Origin: Talaromyces rugulosus
Taxonomy: Eukaryota; Ascomycota; Eurotiomycetes; Eurotiales; Trichocomaceae
Direction of reading: 5' to 3'
Length of the DNA stretch: 64,000 nucleotides
NCBI RefSeq assembly: GCF_013368755.1
Contig: NC_049561.1
Location: 7,006,001-7,070,000, forward strand
The position numbers were made by a program, and so were the translations under genes. A model generated the notes under the pieces. The model saw only the letters and a list, made by a program, of their open reading frames with translations, was not told where the DNA came from and made no database searches. Of this stretch, positions 1 to 11,800 are shown piece by piece; position 1 is the stretch's first letter, and each line of letters opens with the position of its first letter.

Positions 1-363
1 GAGGCGTTCGTTGAAAACGTGAAGGGAGGCGATGGCTCAAACCTGGCCATCATTCCACCAGGCCCCAATCTGCTTAGCGAAGAACTGCAGGTCACACCCA
101 TTCTAGGCGGCGAGCCTGGTGGTGCCGGTGGCGGTGAAGCTGCAGAAGGTGAAGGATTCGGCTTTGAGGATGCTGCGGAGAATGATCCCGAGCTGGCCTT
201 TGCTCTGCGGTTATCGCTCGAGGAAGAGAAGAACAGACAGGAGAAGGAGAAGCGGGAGCGCGAGGAGCAAGAAGGCAAGGCCTCGTTGGAGAACATTCCG
301 GAAGAGGCCAAAGATGGTGGGGAGTCGTCCAACGAAAAGGACGACAAAATGGATACGGCATGA
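1..363 (+). CDS. rpn10: 26S proteasome regulatory subunit Rpn10, C-terminal part
   Basis: This is the 3' end of a gene that begins outside the window; the frame is open from base 1 to the TGA at 361-363 (120 residues). Rpn10/S5a is a ubiquitin receptor in the 19S regulatory particle of the proteasome. The start of the fragment reads like the end of the VWA domain (GSNLAIIPPGPNLLSEEL). It is followed by a Gly/Glu-rich linker and one ubiquitin-interacting motif, DPELAFALRLSLEEE, at about residues 63-77 of the fragment, with the typical acidic-Ala-x-x-x-Ser pattern. A charged Lys/Glu tail follows. A single UIM is usual for fungal Rpn10, whereas animals have two. The gene converges on the Trs23 gene, with about 200 bp between stop codons. 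Confidence 0.9.
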   Translation, partial: EAFVENVKGGDGSNLAIIPPGPNLLSEELQVTPILGGEPGGAGGGEAAEGEGFGFEDAAENDPELAFALRLSLEEEKNRQEKEKREREEQEGKASLENIPEEAKDGGESSNEKDDKMDTA

Positions 364-569
364 TGTGTAAATTCCATTTTGTGATCGCATGGCCGGTGTT
401 TTAGCCATAATCTACTGCCCTCCCCTTTTTTCCCTTCTTATTGCCTGTATGCCTACGACCTTGGGCGTGAAGTGTAACACTATCAGTTTCCCATGATATA
501 ACAGGAGCAGCATGTGAAGAATCTTCAGTTATCATTAATTCATTTCCATACGTGAGTATCTCTATATAT

Positions 570-1202
570 TCATGCCCGTCCTCGAAGCCACGTGCCCAGA
601 TGTCGGTCGAAAGCATCACATCGAACAGGCATTTCTAGTTGGTAGAATGGGTTTTTCATCACATAGTCTGCGTATAGATCGTATATTTTCTTCAGGACTG
701 TATCGATGTTGGTCATCAAAGGATCGGTGAAGAGGAGAAACTTGGTGCCCGTCAACGTCTGGAAGCAACTCAGGCGAAAGCGATCGGTTTCTAGCACCTC
801 AATGCCGGACTTGGCCAGGCCAGGGTTCGGGAGGTAGCCATTCGATGAGGTATTCGGCGCGGGCGTCGATGTGCCCGACGAGTTACTGGGCGCAGCAGAT
901 ATCTGAGGGGTGATTGTGCGGGTGATGGCATGGACACTTTTTGTTCGCGGCAAGTCAGAATAGAGCCAGCAGTAACGAGGTTCGTAAATCGTAAAGCTCA
1001 CCCGTGAAATGTGCCGGCGAGGACTAGGTAGTCATTTGTAGAGAGCCGTTGCAGGCCGGCCTGGAATTCTCGGTGATAGATCAGACCGCCAGCTTTGTTG
1101 ATGATGATGAGCGAAAAAACGGCCCTGGAAATCGACAGTCAGTCTGGCGGGCTTGGGCATTAACCAATATCACAATGGTAAACAGGGAGGGAGGTCACAC
1201 AT
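570..1202 (-). CDS. trs23: TRAPP complex subunit Trs23 (TRAPPC4-like)
   Basis: TRAPP tethers vesicles at the ER-Golgi and Golgi and is a Rab (Ypt1) exchange factor; Trs23 is a core subunit. Proposed exons are 1202-1201, 1124-1002 and 936-570, giving 163 residues. The second exon encodes the longin-like start ([19 protein letters not shown]) and the third a conserved C-terminal half ([33 protein letters not shown]). Between them is a Ser/Thr/Pro/Asn-rich insert of about 25 residues, a place where yeast Trs23 also carries an insertion. Both introns have CTGAC branch sites. The only start I found giving the family N-terminus (M-A-V-F-S) splits the ATG as AT|G across a 76-nt intron at 1200-1125; this needs transcript data. 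The family assignment is firm, the first exon less so. Confidence 0.85.
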
Positions 1203-4200
1203 GACTGGCAACGAGGCGTCTGCACAGAGAACAGTTGGTTGTCGTTGAGGGTTTATCGCGGCATCCGGCGCTCCTTCCCGAATTGCTGGACTCGACCTGG
1301 TCTCGGTCGCACCTGCCGCCGGAGCAAGACTAGTGAAGCAACCTCCGTTTCGTTTCGGTTTCCTAGATCAATCACTTCTTCCTCTTCTTATTTTTCGTAT
1401 TCTTCGTTTCTGCTGCTCTTCGCATCACAACGCTACTCCTGCATCCAGTTTGACGCCCGCGCTTTGTTGGCGGCTTCACCCAGGCGCGAAATAATGGGGA
1501 CGGCCCAATGGGATTCGCCCGCCACCCTCCTGTGCTAACCGTACTGAAGCTAGTGACGCCGTCTCAGCACTCACTAGTACCTACCACAGCAGAACTACGA
1601 CATGTATACGTCTTCTGCTGGCACACCTGGGTTTCTTTGTTCTCAGAAACCCCTGTTGGAATATGCATACGCCTTGGCTGAAGAATCACACTGACTATTG
1701 GGGGCAAAAGAGCAAAATTTGGACCATTTTCATCACGCATCCAATCCCAATCTGGATGGTACCTCCGGCCACACTGCAGGGGGGATGCCATCGCTGTTTC
1801 CAAATTCGGTAGTGGCAGATCTCAGTCTACAAGCTCAATCTCAGCTGAACCACATGGCTGGACTAGCCTCCAACATGACAACAACTGGGGCCCTTGCGAT
1901 TGAGTCATTCGAGATTAAAGGACGGCGTTAATGCATGCTGTTCTACCACTCAGCCCCCCTTTTGCCCGGGCCCAGGGCGAACTGTTGTTGCTCGAGTTGG
2001 GCGTTCTGCAACTATGCCTTGGCCGATTCATTGCCCCAGGCGAACCACACCCAGTCCAGGAAACATGACTCATTTTTCTACGTCTGCACCGTCCCGGAAT
2101 TGGTTATCCTACGTATCACCGACGAATAACATAAGTGGGTCGCTGTACAGATCAATCTCTCGAAATTAATTGATATTGAGTCGCAGCATTTAGCAGTCAA
2201 TCTCAAATAATGGCATTAAGATCGACAGCTCTCGTGTCGATCCATTAATACCTAGGGTCTCTAGAGTTCTCACCCCGGTCCCGGCATGCCGCTATGTCGT
2301 GCGATTACAAGCCTAGCCTTCGTACGCAAGATATTTGGAATTTGATCCGGATCTGCCCGGTCGTTCTTGAAGGGAATCATCCAAGAGACGATGAGATCGG
2401 TGCTTAGCGCAACGGGCACAAGCACAAGACTCAGCGTCCAATGCCTTTTGCTATTTCTGGCGCGTATCTCGTTCCTGACCCCGCTATCTGAAAAGCAACT
2501 GGTAGGGAACCCGAGCAGAAAAAAAAGCAAACATCGTTGTAACCGGTGAACGACGCTAACTCGACACTTGCGGTCGCTGGACGGTAACAAATCACAACCC
2601 ATGTCGAAAATGAGGGGGGCAGCCAATGATGCGAAAGTGCCTCTCCTTTCATGGTCCCTTAAATCGCGCTCTAAACTAATTGGGGCGGAAATATTGTTTT
2701 CGGATGTGGCACAGTTTCGCACTGCGCCCCGTCTGATTGGCGTGTTAGAACTGCGAGTCAAGAAACGGCTGCAAACATTCCTACCAGGAGTTTCGAGTCC
2801 ACAGGAGAACCGGGTCCCCCTTCCTTCGAGCAATCTGCGCCTACTTTCAGAGCATATTCTGTGTCGGAAGCTGTGACTCTTGAATGCCTCTCTCATTTAA
2901 CATCAAGATGACTACTAGCTCCCCGGTTAGCGGAGCCTAGCCGCCGGCTCCACTGTCTGTCACTCGGAAGTTGGGCCACCGGTTTGTGTCAAAGGGTATC
3001 GATCGTGCTTCATAATGCTTGTCAATTTATGCATTATTATGTCCAGCAGCTTTTCTTTTTCTTTTTCTTTCTTTCTTTTCTTTTTTTATTGGCTTTCTAC
3101 TCGTCACCAGACCATCGCTACATTTTACTAGTACTTGTTTCCCGGGTGCATAAGCTTGCGGCAATGACAGGACCCTGGCCGAACTGGGACTGTCCTGGCG
3201 GCTGACCCGCGTGGTTGCGGCGGGAGGATTGAGCACTCGCTTGTCAGCCCGTGCTCGCCGTGCTTGATTTGCCCACCACGAGTGCATACTGGGCCGCCAC
3301 AACAGGGCGATCGCCCCGAACTTTTGAGATGAGACTCACTTGGCCCCAAGAGAACGCGAGGCGCCGTCGGGGACAGCCTGGGCGATGCATAAGAAGCCAT
3401 TTCCGACACTGATGACGTTGCTTTACCCTCCTGAGCGGGTACTTGTTATCATTGACTGGGAAGGAAAGGCCCATCACCCTGCATGAAGCCATGAACAGCC
3501 CGGGCAAAAGTTCTAGATTCACAGGACCTGATTGATGGGATGGAAGGTCATCGTCGCCAGCGCTAACCCGGGGTGGCCAGCACATCCACCCCCCCCCCCT
3601 CCTTGGCTAAAAGCCTGAGCCACTCATATCGACACCAGAAGAGTCTCCGTGCAAGCGCCTTGTTTCTGCATCTACTCCGGGTATCTACACCCAATTGTCA
3701 GAATAGTCTCCGCGACTCACACATCTTGCACTACAGTTATTACCGTGCTGTCGCTGCTGTTATGATGGTTATTAGTTACATGAAGATGATCCACCCTGCT
3801 TTCAGTGTGATATCTGTGATCAAGCTTTTCCCACCCCCCTGGTCTTTCAGCTGAACTCACCCGAGAATAATGTAACCTGAGATCTTAGGAGTGAAATGCC
3901 AGTTCAGGGGTGCGACCCACAGCTCGCGACTCAATTCCTTGGTGGCTTCACGATCGCGATCGACGTGAGACTAGTGTCACCGGTGCTAAGTTACCAACAA
4001 GCACGAAAAGCAAAGTGTGTGTCGTGTCCTACTACATACGGTCAAGTGCGGCTCAAAAGCACAACCTCGACTGGACTGGATGCGCCGGGTACGACCAACC
4101 CGGCTATGCCCTCCCTCATGAAGTGCTTCTGCACGCGAGAACCCTGCGTTTCTCAGATAGTTCCGAGGCCAATGAAAGTCTAGCACTTGTGTCTAAGCGC

Positions 4201-4400
4201 CCTGAGCCCCAGGAAAGTTTTTGTTGTGGTCAAGGTTAACTAAGTAGCAGATAATTAGCCATAAAATGACCGCTCGCTCGGAAGAGATTTTCTTGCCCTG
4301 ACCTTCCTTTTGTATCTTGGACCCCAAATTATACTCTGCTTGCTTCGTTCATGGTCCCACCAAGCCTTGTTTATATTGAGCCCGCCTGGAACTCTTGTAA
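1203..4400. other. 3.2 kb gene-poor interval
   Basis: No convincing gene was seen on either strand. Open frames here, the longest about 208 codons at 2270-2896 minus, have no recognisable domain, are not supported by plausible splicing and have random-looking composition. The interval holds a long pyrimidine tract near 3048-3087, a C-run at about 3589-3599 and several short GC-rich islands. It lies between the Trs23 5' end and the C2H2 gene, so it probably contains both promoters and possibly a long leader of the zinc-finger gene. An unrecognised non-coding transcript cannot be excluded. Confidence 0.5.
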
Positions 4401-5941
4401 ATGTGTGAGAGTCGTACCATCATGGACCAGAACACTTCCCTTTACTCGTACGTCGACCCCCAGGAGGAAAGACCGATCTATCCAACGGCGCTGCCGCCAT
4501 TCAACTCCGTTCACCCTGACCATCTGCCTTACGGAACGGACCACACACCCTTCGCAACCAATCTAAATCGGAAAATGCGTTTGGAAACCCAGGTTTATCC
4601 TCTTCTGGAAGTCGCCCGTGGAGATTCATACTTGCCGTTCCCCAGATCGCTGGCCGAAGATGATGCTGCATACCATATTCGAGGAAATCCAGGAAGAGAG
4701 TATCCATATGGACAGGCCCCCATGTTTTATGATAGCGACTATCCATCACCACCTGGTCCGCCTACCACTGATCTTTCTTCCATCCCGGAAACTGACCGGT
4801 CTCCTAGTCCACGGGCTTTCGAAAACTGCTTTTTCTCCTCGATCGCACATGGACATCTCTCCCATCCTGCCATTAGGGACCTGGAATTTGTTGGCTATGG
4901 ATCTGTAGCCCCACATGAGATCCAGCATATTCCCGGTAAGAACAGCAATACCGTAGGAGAAAAAGAACTTGAGAAGCGAGATGACTTTGAATTCCCATGA
5001 TTGGGATAACAAAGGTTGGATGACAAGTTTTCAGATCAAATTAGACTGACAATCACTCTCTACCAGATCCCGATTATCCAGACCCAGATTGTCAGGGTGA
5101 TAAAAACACACAAATATATAATCCCAACCCCAGTTTGTGCAATCCCGCGGGGCTAGGACTCGTCGACCACGATATGAGAGATGATGCGGATGCCGAAGGC
5201 GAACCCGACTCGTCCTGTCATCATTTTCCGGAGACCATACCGGTTCCAGCAGCGAAAATTCCAAAAGCAAAATCGTCGGCGCGAAAACAGCAAAAGAAAA
5301 CAACAGCAAAGCCTGCTTCTCCTGTCATTCGCAACAAGCGTGCTGCTGCTGCTGCTCCTCATAGCCCCGGAAACAAGTCAAAGGTAGTCAAACCTGCATC
5401 TAAGACCAGAGGCCCGCCGGGCCGTGTTTTCTTCTGCAGTTTCAAGCAGTATGGCTGCACTAGTACTTTTAACTCCAAGAACGAGTGGAAGCGACACGTC
5501 TCCTCGCAGCATCTGAAAGTCGGCTTCTGGCGTTGCGACCTCCCAGGATGCTGTTCATCGGACAAACCAAACGATTTCAATCGCAAGGATCTGTTCACTC
5601 AACACCTACGCCGAATGCATAGCCCGGATCAAAACAAAAAAGGATCGACTGGAGAGCAAAGCGAAGAGTTTGAGCAGAGCCTACCTAGGATCCACACCCG
5701 ATGCTGGAAGAAACAACGCGACGCTCCATCCCAAACCCAGTGTGCGACTTGCAATGTAGTCTTCACTTCCTGGGAGGAACGTATGGAACACATGGGCAAG
5801 CACTACGAAGGCGGCTCCTTTTGTGAAGAAAGCGAGGACCCTGGTCTTGTTAAATGGGCTCTTCATGAGGGTATCCTCTGTAGGGGCCTGTCGAAAAGGC
5901 TCGTCTTGGCTAGCCTAGTGAAAACTTCTCACAGAAAGTAG
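4401..5941 (+). CDS. C2H2 zinc-finger protein, putative transcription regulator
   Basis: Two exons, 4401-4935 and 5067-5941, are joined by a 131-nt intron (GTAAGA...TACCAG, phase 1), giving about 469 residues. The N-terminal half is Pro/Tyr/Ser-rich and disordered-looking. A basic Lys/Ala-rich stretch follows, then three C2H2-type units. The first is C-x6-C-x12-H-x4-H (CSFKQYGC...HVSSQH). The second is C-x4-C...H-x4-H (CDLPGC...HLRRMH). The third is C-x2-C-x12-H-x3-H (CATC...HMGKH). The wide Cys spacing and the string FNSKNEWKRHVSSQH are typical of an expanded fungal C2H2 family of mostly unknown role. An alternative in-frame start lies at 4422. A DNA-binding role is inferred from the fingers; no target is evident. 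Confidence 0.82.
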
Positions 5942-7044
5942 CCTCGTCCCTTTCTTCTCCTTCTTCTTCTTCTTTCGAGTCCTGGTATGGTTATCATATC
6001 CCTATCTCCACCGGCCGGTCGATACCCCTTATCCTTAACGGCCTTGCCTTGATACCCTTCTTTTCATCTCGTCTTGCTCAAATTTTGTACATTCCGCTCT
6101 TCCTATGGCCAGTTGGCAAACCAGAAACACTTATGATTGATTGTGACGAATCTCTTTTTCGAATCCCTTTTTGTTGTCTGTTTTTATCTGATCAAATGTA
6201 CTAATGAGAAATTTGTGCGCTATCTTTTTTTTTTTTTTGGATATGTTGAGAATTTAGAAACGCAATTAAGCTAAATGCGGTTACTGTGCTTTTTTTGGTC
6301 TGTGTTTCTGACCTAAATAGTATGATACCATACGGAGAACTAGTTCCTACAGTGATATCCTAAACTCTCTCCTCAAAATGGATCCTCTATGGTAGGGCAA
6401 AACGGTGAGACACCTGAACCCATACAAACGTACAATAATCATCTATATAATTCGTAGTCAGAGTTTTACGCCGCAGCAAATTGCAGAGGCATCAAATATT
6501 CCCATCGTTCGGTCTCTAATATCCACAGTAAGTCACGGGAGTTTGGTACCACAGGACCTTGTCTTATCAGTGCTGGCTGATCAGCAATCATCACCTTTCC
6601 AATGGTTGATGCTCTTTGTAATCATCTCACTAAAACTTCTGTCTTATACACTATACAGCAGCTTGCACTCTTGGCTTTACGGTTTGCGACTCTTTGGCTC
6701 TTTCTTGGCACTTATCTATACTTGATTTACTTTCGACGTGGAGGGTAGCATGATTTGGTAAGCCGGGCATTGTTTTGTACATATAAAATAGTTGACGCAC
6801 TTATTGAAATGATGTGAACGAGGGATTTTACCACTATAATATCTGGGAAGAAAACATGAGAATACTAGCTCAGGGAGGAGGTAATTGAGAATCAGATATG
6901 TGTTGAGTGCGTTGATATAACCGAGTTCACATGTGAGGCTTTAGGGCATATATTAATATCTATGACATCTATTATATGATTGACACCCTATACTCTCCCC
7001 AAGAATGAACACAGACGAATAAACGTGAATGATGACTAGCGCAG
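5942..7044. other. Intergenic, AT-rich
   Basis: This 1.1 kb stretch holds the 3' region of the C2H2 gene and AT-rich DNA running towards the ankyrin relic. There is a T-run near 6225-6238. The small open frames (for example 6405-6725) show no domain and no codon bias, and I do not call them genes. Confidence 0.5.
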
Positions 7045-7779
7045 TTAACGTAAAGGCTTGGCACCATACTCTAGTAGTAGACTGACTATAGACTCATGGC
7101 CAGCGCCAGCGCCAGCTACAAATAATAGAGGTGTCCGGCCATTTCTATCTTCAGAATCTGGTCGAGCTCCATGATCTAGCAGTAGTGTAAGTATAGACTC
7201 ATGGCCATACAAAGCTGCAAATGATAGAGATGTCCGGCCACTTTGAGTTTCAGAACCTGGTCGAGCACCATGCTCCACTAGTTCTTTCGCCGTGCACTCA
7301 TGGCCTCTCTTTGCTGCATAAGAGAGCGCTGTCCGATTTTTATAATCTCTCGCATCCACATCACTGCTTTCGGCTAGAAACACAATAGCCCTTGATAGGT
7401 CGAAATAAGCCGCGAAATGGATTCCTTGAAAGTTTGGTCGGATATCTCCATCCCCAAGCTTAAATGCAGCCATTTCCTTTTCAAGGAATAATGCTTGACT
7501 GGCACATGACATCCTTGACTCATTCAAGAAAATTTGAGCTTGACGCTTCAGTACGCTTTCACTATCAATACCTACTCGGATATGATCACAGAAATGCCGA
7601 CTCGCATATTGCAATAGTGGATTTTCATTTAGCCGGCGGTCTAGCTCTTTACTAGTAAGACCGCGACCAGAACTGAAAGTACCGAGATCAAGGTATTTCA
7701 CACAGGTTATGGCAATGTCCTCTTGTGCGTTTGGAAAGTGAAGATAGATAAAAAAGAAAATTATATATAATTTATCTAC
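7045..7779 (-). pseudogene. NACHT/ankyrin-type gene relic (C-terminal fragment)
   Basis: The frame is open from 7779 to the TAA at 7045 but has no ATG at a sensible place, and just upstream it runs into two consecutive stop codons in AT-rich DNA. The protein begins with a region (TCVKYLDLGTFSSGRG...NPLLQYASRHFCDHI) like the linker that follows the NACHT domain in fungal NACHT-ankyrin (STAND) proteins. About three ankyrin repeats follow: NRTALSYAAKRGHE, GRTSLSFAALYGHES and GRTPLLFVAGAGAGHES. The last repeat carries a short Ala-Gly duplication. STAND proteins act in fungal self/non-self recognition, but no nucleotide-binding domain remains here. The 5' part is lost or unrecognisable, so I treat it as a truncated relic; a short expressed ankyrin protein is the alternative. 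Confidence 0.6.
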
Positions 7780-8853
7780 TTATTAAAATAAAATAAAAAA
7801 AGATATATATTGCCCGAGTACGTTGAGACCATTGACAATATATTGATGTTAAACCGTAACGTTGTAACTGTAACATTACATACATGTATGTAAAGGATTT
7901 TACATGTATACGTGGTTTATTCTCATCATTGATAGAATGCAGTGTTGGCAACATTGAAAAAAAGAGCTCTGAGTAATGAATTTCAATGTTACTATCTTAT
8001 GACTTTCACAATCTTGAATTACCAGTTGAACAGTCGAAGCAACGACAAATGAGGGTTGCAAAGACAAGTTGTTATTACTCATAGTTCATATATCAATTGA
8101 TCATTGACATGTTTAATTCAACACGTAAAGCGAAAAAAAAGTATATAAAAAAGGGAAGAAAATCATCAAAATATAATCGCCAAAAAAATAACCTTCTCGC
8201 TGGCCAGCACTTCGGTTAGTGGTATCAATTGATATAGCACCCCGCGCCAATATAGAATGAGAAAATGGAAAAATAAAAAGAGCGCTTTTGGCTTTGAAAT
8301 CAAATTTTGGTTCAAAGTAACGCAGGAGAATAAGCAGGTGGTAAAAAAATACGATCGTTGTCAAAAGTCAACACCATGGCTTCGCTCGATAATGTGAAAG
8401 GAACGAAAAAAACAAAAGGAGGGGGGGCTTGGTATAGTAAGTAAATGTACGCGCAATGGTCATAAAACCCCCCGACTATGAATCGAAACCCGAAGAAATC
8501 AAAAGAGAAAGAGAAGAGAGAAATAAAACAGGGGAAACATAATGTGGAACCCTTGACTGATACGTAAAGCAAAAAGGTGAATTTTTTTCTCTTCCATCGT
8601 CGATCCGCAAAACAGCTTAATCACACCCATTCTGAGATGAGTATCTCTTTTTTATAGTGAAAGAAAAGGTAAACAAAATATCACGCCTAAGATGCTGGTT
8701 GGCCGAAATGAAATAACTTTGATCACTGATATTAACGCCTTCTGTGTTGATAAGCAACCCCACCGTCCAGTGATGTATAGTTGTGTCATTAAATATTGCA
8801 CTGAAGAAAAAAAAAATTGGCCCTAGGAAGGTGTCCTGGTTTGAATGTCATGA
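7780..8853. other. AT-rich non-coding stretch
   Basis: This strongly AT-rich sequence, with many TATA/ATAT and poly-A tracts, lies between the ankyrin relic and the 3' end of the LIM-RhoGAP gene. Short frames on the minus strand are low-complexity and not credible. Its composition would fit a decayed, RIP-mutated sequence, but I could not recognise any original element. Confidence 0.5.
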
Positions 8854-11800
8854 TCAACCAGCAACTCCCATAGGACCGGCATCAGGATGAGGGCGATACG
8901 GAAGATGTTGTGGATCAGGCTGGGGAGGTCGGCCTTGGCTATTTGCACTGGCGCTGCGGTCAGGATCTGAAGGGCCAAATTCCCCTCCCGGCTGACCGGT
9001 CGGCATTGCTGTGTATGCTGGCCCACCAGGTGCTTGAACATGGCGCACTGAACTTTGCATCTGCCACGCCGTTGCTTGCGACGGATCCGTCTCGATACGA
9101 GCAGTCACCGGAGCAGTGTTGTTCCGAGTCAAGCCAGATCCTTGATCGATGCCTGGCGTGACTCTTCGAGCAACAGCGCCCTTTCCGAAATCACCATATC
9201 GTTTCAGAATTTCCTTGGTCGTGATATCGGCACTATCTTTAAAGAAGCTAGTATCATTCAGTATCGACTGGAGGTCATCAGGGACCTATTGAGAGTTAGT
9301 CAGAGCCAATCACGCAAGGTAAACCAAAGCCAAAAACTCACCTCACACATGACATCATTGAATGTTATAAGGGATGCCACTGCTTCTATAGCTAAGAAAC
9401 TTTCGTCCATACTGGCGGTTTTTGAGTTGGGGTATAGAATATTCGGGGTTATCACAGTCGCGAGATTATGAATATCCATCTTACTACCGGATTCCTCGTC
9501 TATGTGGGAGAATGAAGCGGTCCAATTGAGGAAGGCAAAGAGAATTTCCAAGGTATCGCGATGAGCCTTGGGCAGTAGACAACAACTAAGGTGTAAAATA
9601 CGCTTTTGTTTTTCGGGATCCGAAATTTCTGCAAACGCTAGTTAGCAAAGAGGCCTGTATCTTAACAAAAGGGGAGGCAAAATCATACTCTGTGAGATGA
9701 CGAAGAGGCGATGAAGTTTAAAGGTCATAAGAGGATCTGGCATTTCTCGGAGGAATTTCTTCATAAGCGCAGCAACTTGCACTGGGCTCTCCCTACTCAG
9801 GTCGACTTGTTCGTATTTGTTGTCAATAAGATCGGCAACTTCTTTCAAGCGGCGAATGTTGCCGTTCTTTCGGAAAATACCCTCGACGGACATGTCCATT
9901 TGGCGCATTGCAGACACTGCGTCGTCAACGAGAGCAGGAATTCGCAGCGCTCCAGGGCCGACACCATGCGTCGACTCGGCGCCTTCTTTATCAACAAGAT
10001 AGTCGAGGCTTACCCCGAACACGCCTTTCTTCTTCCCGGCTTTCTTGTTCTCCTTGTTAAACGCGCGTCCGAAGATATTCCATTTTGTGGGCTTGCGAGA
10101 TTCGATTAACGAAAGGAGTTCTTCCAAATTAAAATGGCCTTCCAACAATGGTTCCATAGAGAGAACTGCGACGTGTCTGACAATAAAATACTCCAACGCC
10201 GATAATTCGGAGAAGTACTTCTTCGTCTTTAGCCCCGTAGCATCCGCAGGGAGACTTGCCAGCGGCCCAGACATATCTCGCCGGTGGCCTGAAATCAACT
10301 TGGCTTGCGGATCTCCAGAACCGATCAGACTACTTCTGGCGTACTTGGAAGCATTGGGTCGTTGCTCTTTTGCCTGTTCGGCTGCCACAATTCTGGGGAT
10401 ATCGTCCAGTGTCAGAGCATCTTGGTGGCCGAAATGCAGTTCATTCACCATTTCTCCATTGAGGTCCTTCTCTTCTATTATTTGAAAGCCTGCATTCCGT
10501 TGATCGGAACCTTCGCCACCCGCCGAGCCTGGACGGGCACTTCTTCCTTCTGGTCCGTCAATGATTCTAGACGCGCGAGCCTTTCTGTAAGTTGTCGATA
10601 AGGTTCGCTCATTGCGAATAGAGCGCAGTCTGCGCATTTCACCAACAGTTTGTTCAAGGGAAGACTCTTCATTCTTTATCGAGCCAGTGAAGGAATAGGA
10701 GCGAGTAGTTGAAGCTCTGGGGCCAGGTTCTGATATGTCCCTTGTTTGATCAACACGGTGACCTTCATTCGCATCATATGCATTCAAATTAGGGTCATCT
10801 GTGAATAAAGGAATAAGCATCCATAATATTCTTTAAATGGAATGCGTTACTTACCTGTGCTATGTGGAAGCGTACCACTCGAACGCAGTACGGAAAGAAG
10901 TCTTGCAAGAGCAACTTTCAGAAGAAATACGTACTGCACCAATTTGGAAACATAAGTAAAGCCATCACGGAGATCTGCCACACGACCTGTTTGTGAAGCG
11001 CAGCCACCACAGAATGCAAGATCCTCTGTCTCGCTCCATCTAGCGTCAGAAATATCCGCAGTGAGATCTTTCTGGCACGAAGCGCAAGTAAGATGAGGAG
11101 GTTTTATGTGCCATCTCCTATCATCAAGGAGTACACACGCATCATCTATAGGTTCTTTGCAGGCAGTGCAACAATCAGAGTACTGGTCTGCCAAACTGCT
11201 GGCTCCAATCACGAGATCGGGAGACTGCTCCTCTTCGGATGCTTTGAGTTCCTGAAGATGGTTTTCTAGGTGATCAAGAAAGCGGAAAAGGCCATCGGGC
11301 GTGTGTTTCGCTCGTTCGAGTTTCAAAGACCCTTGCAGCCCGATGCGAATTAGGAGCTTCAGATAATGAGCTAGTCCGGTAACAAGCGATAGCAACTCCT
11401 GGGTAACTCCCAGCTTTCTCACTCCAGTCTCTTGAGTCTTTGAAAGAAGCGAAAAGAATGCAACAATTTTTTTGCAGAGAAGTTTTGATTCACGTCCATA
11501 TGCCAGGTCTATAAAATATTAACACTCGACGACATGAAAGCTCGATGTGTTGCAGGCTTACCTTTCACCCCCTGTTCTTTCAACAAGCCAGCTAGCATGT
11601 CGATGGCCGCAAAGAGAATCTCAACATGGGCGATAAAACTTCTTGCGACCAGCACGCCATCCACATAGGCGCCGTTACTGACGTGCAAAAGCATTTCAGA
11701 TATGCAGGCAGCGGAAGACTCTTCAAATGTTGACAGGATGCTCCAGATTTTGTAGACTTTCTCCTCCATCAGCTCCTCTTCTTGTCGCACTTTTTCGCGC

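Noticed and set aside
2270..2896. 208-codon open frame on the minus strand
   Set aside because: No recognisable domain, odd Arg/Ser-rich composition, overlapping frames on the other strand and no splicing that joins it to anything.
6405..6725. 106-codon hydrophobic frame
   Set aside because: Low-complexity translation of AT-rich sequence without codon bias or motif.
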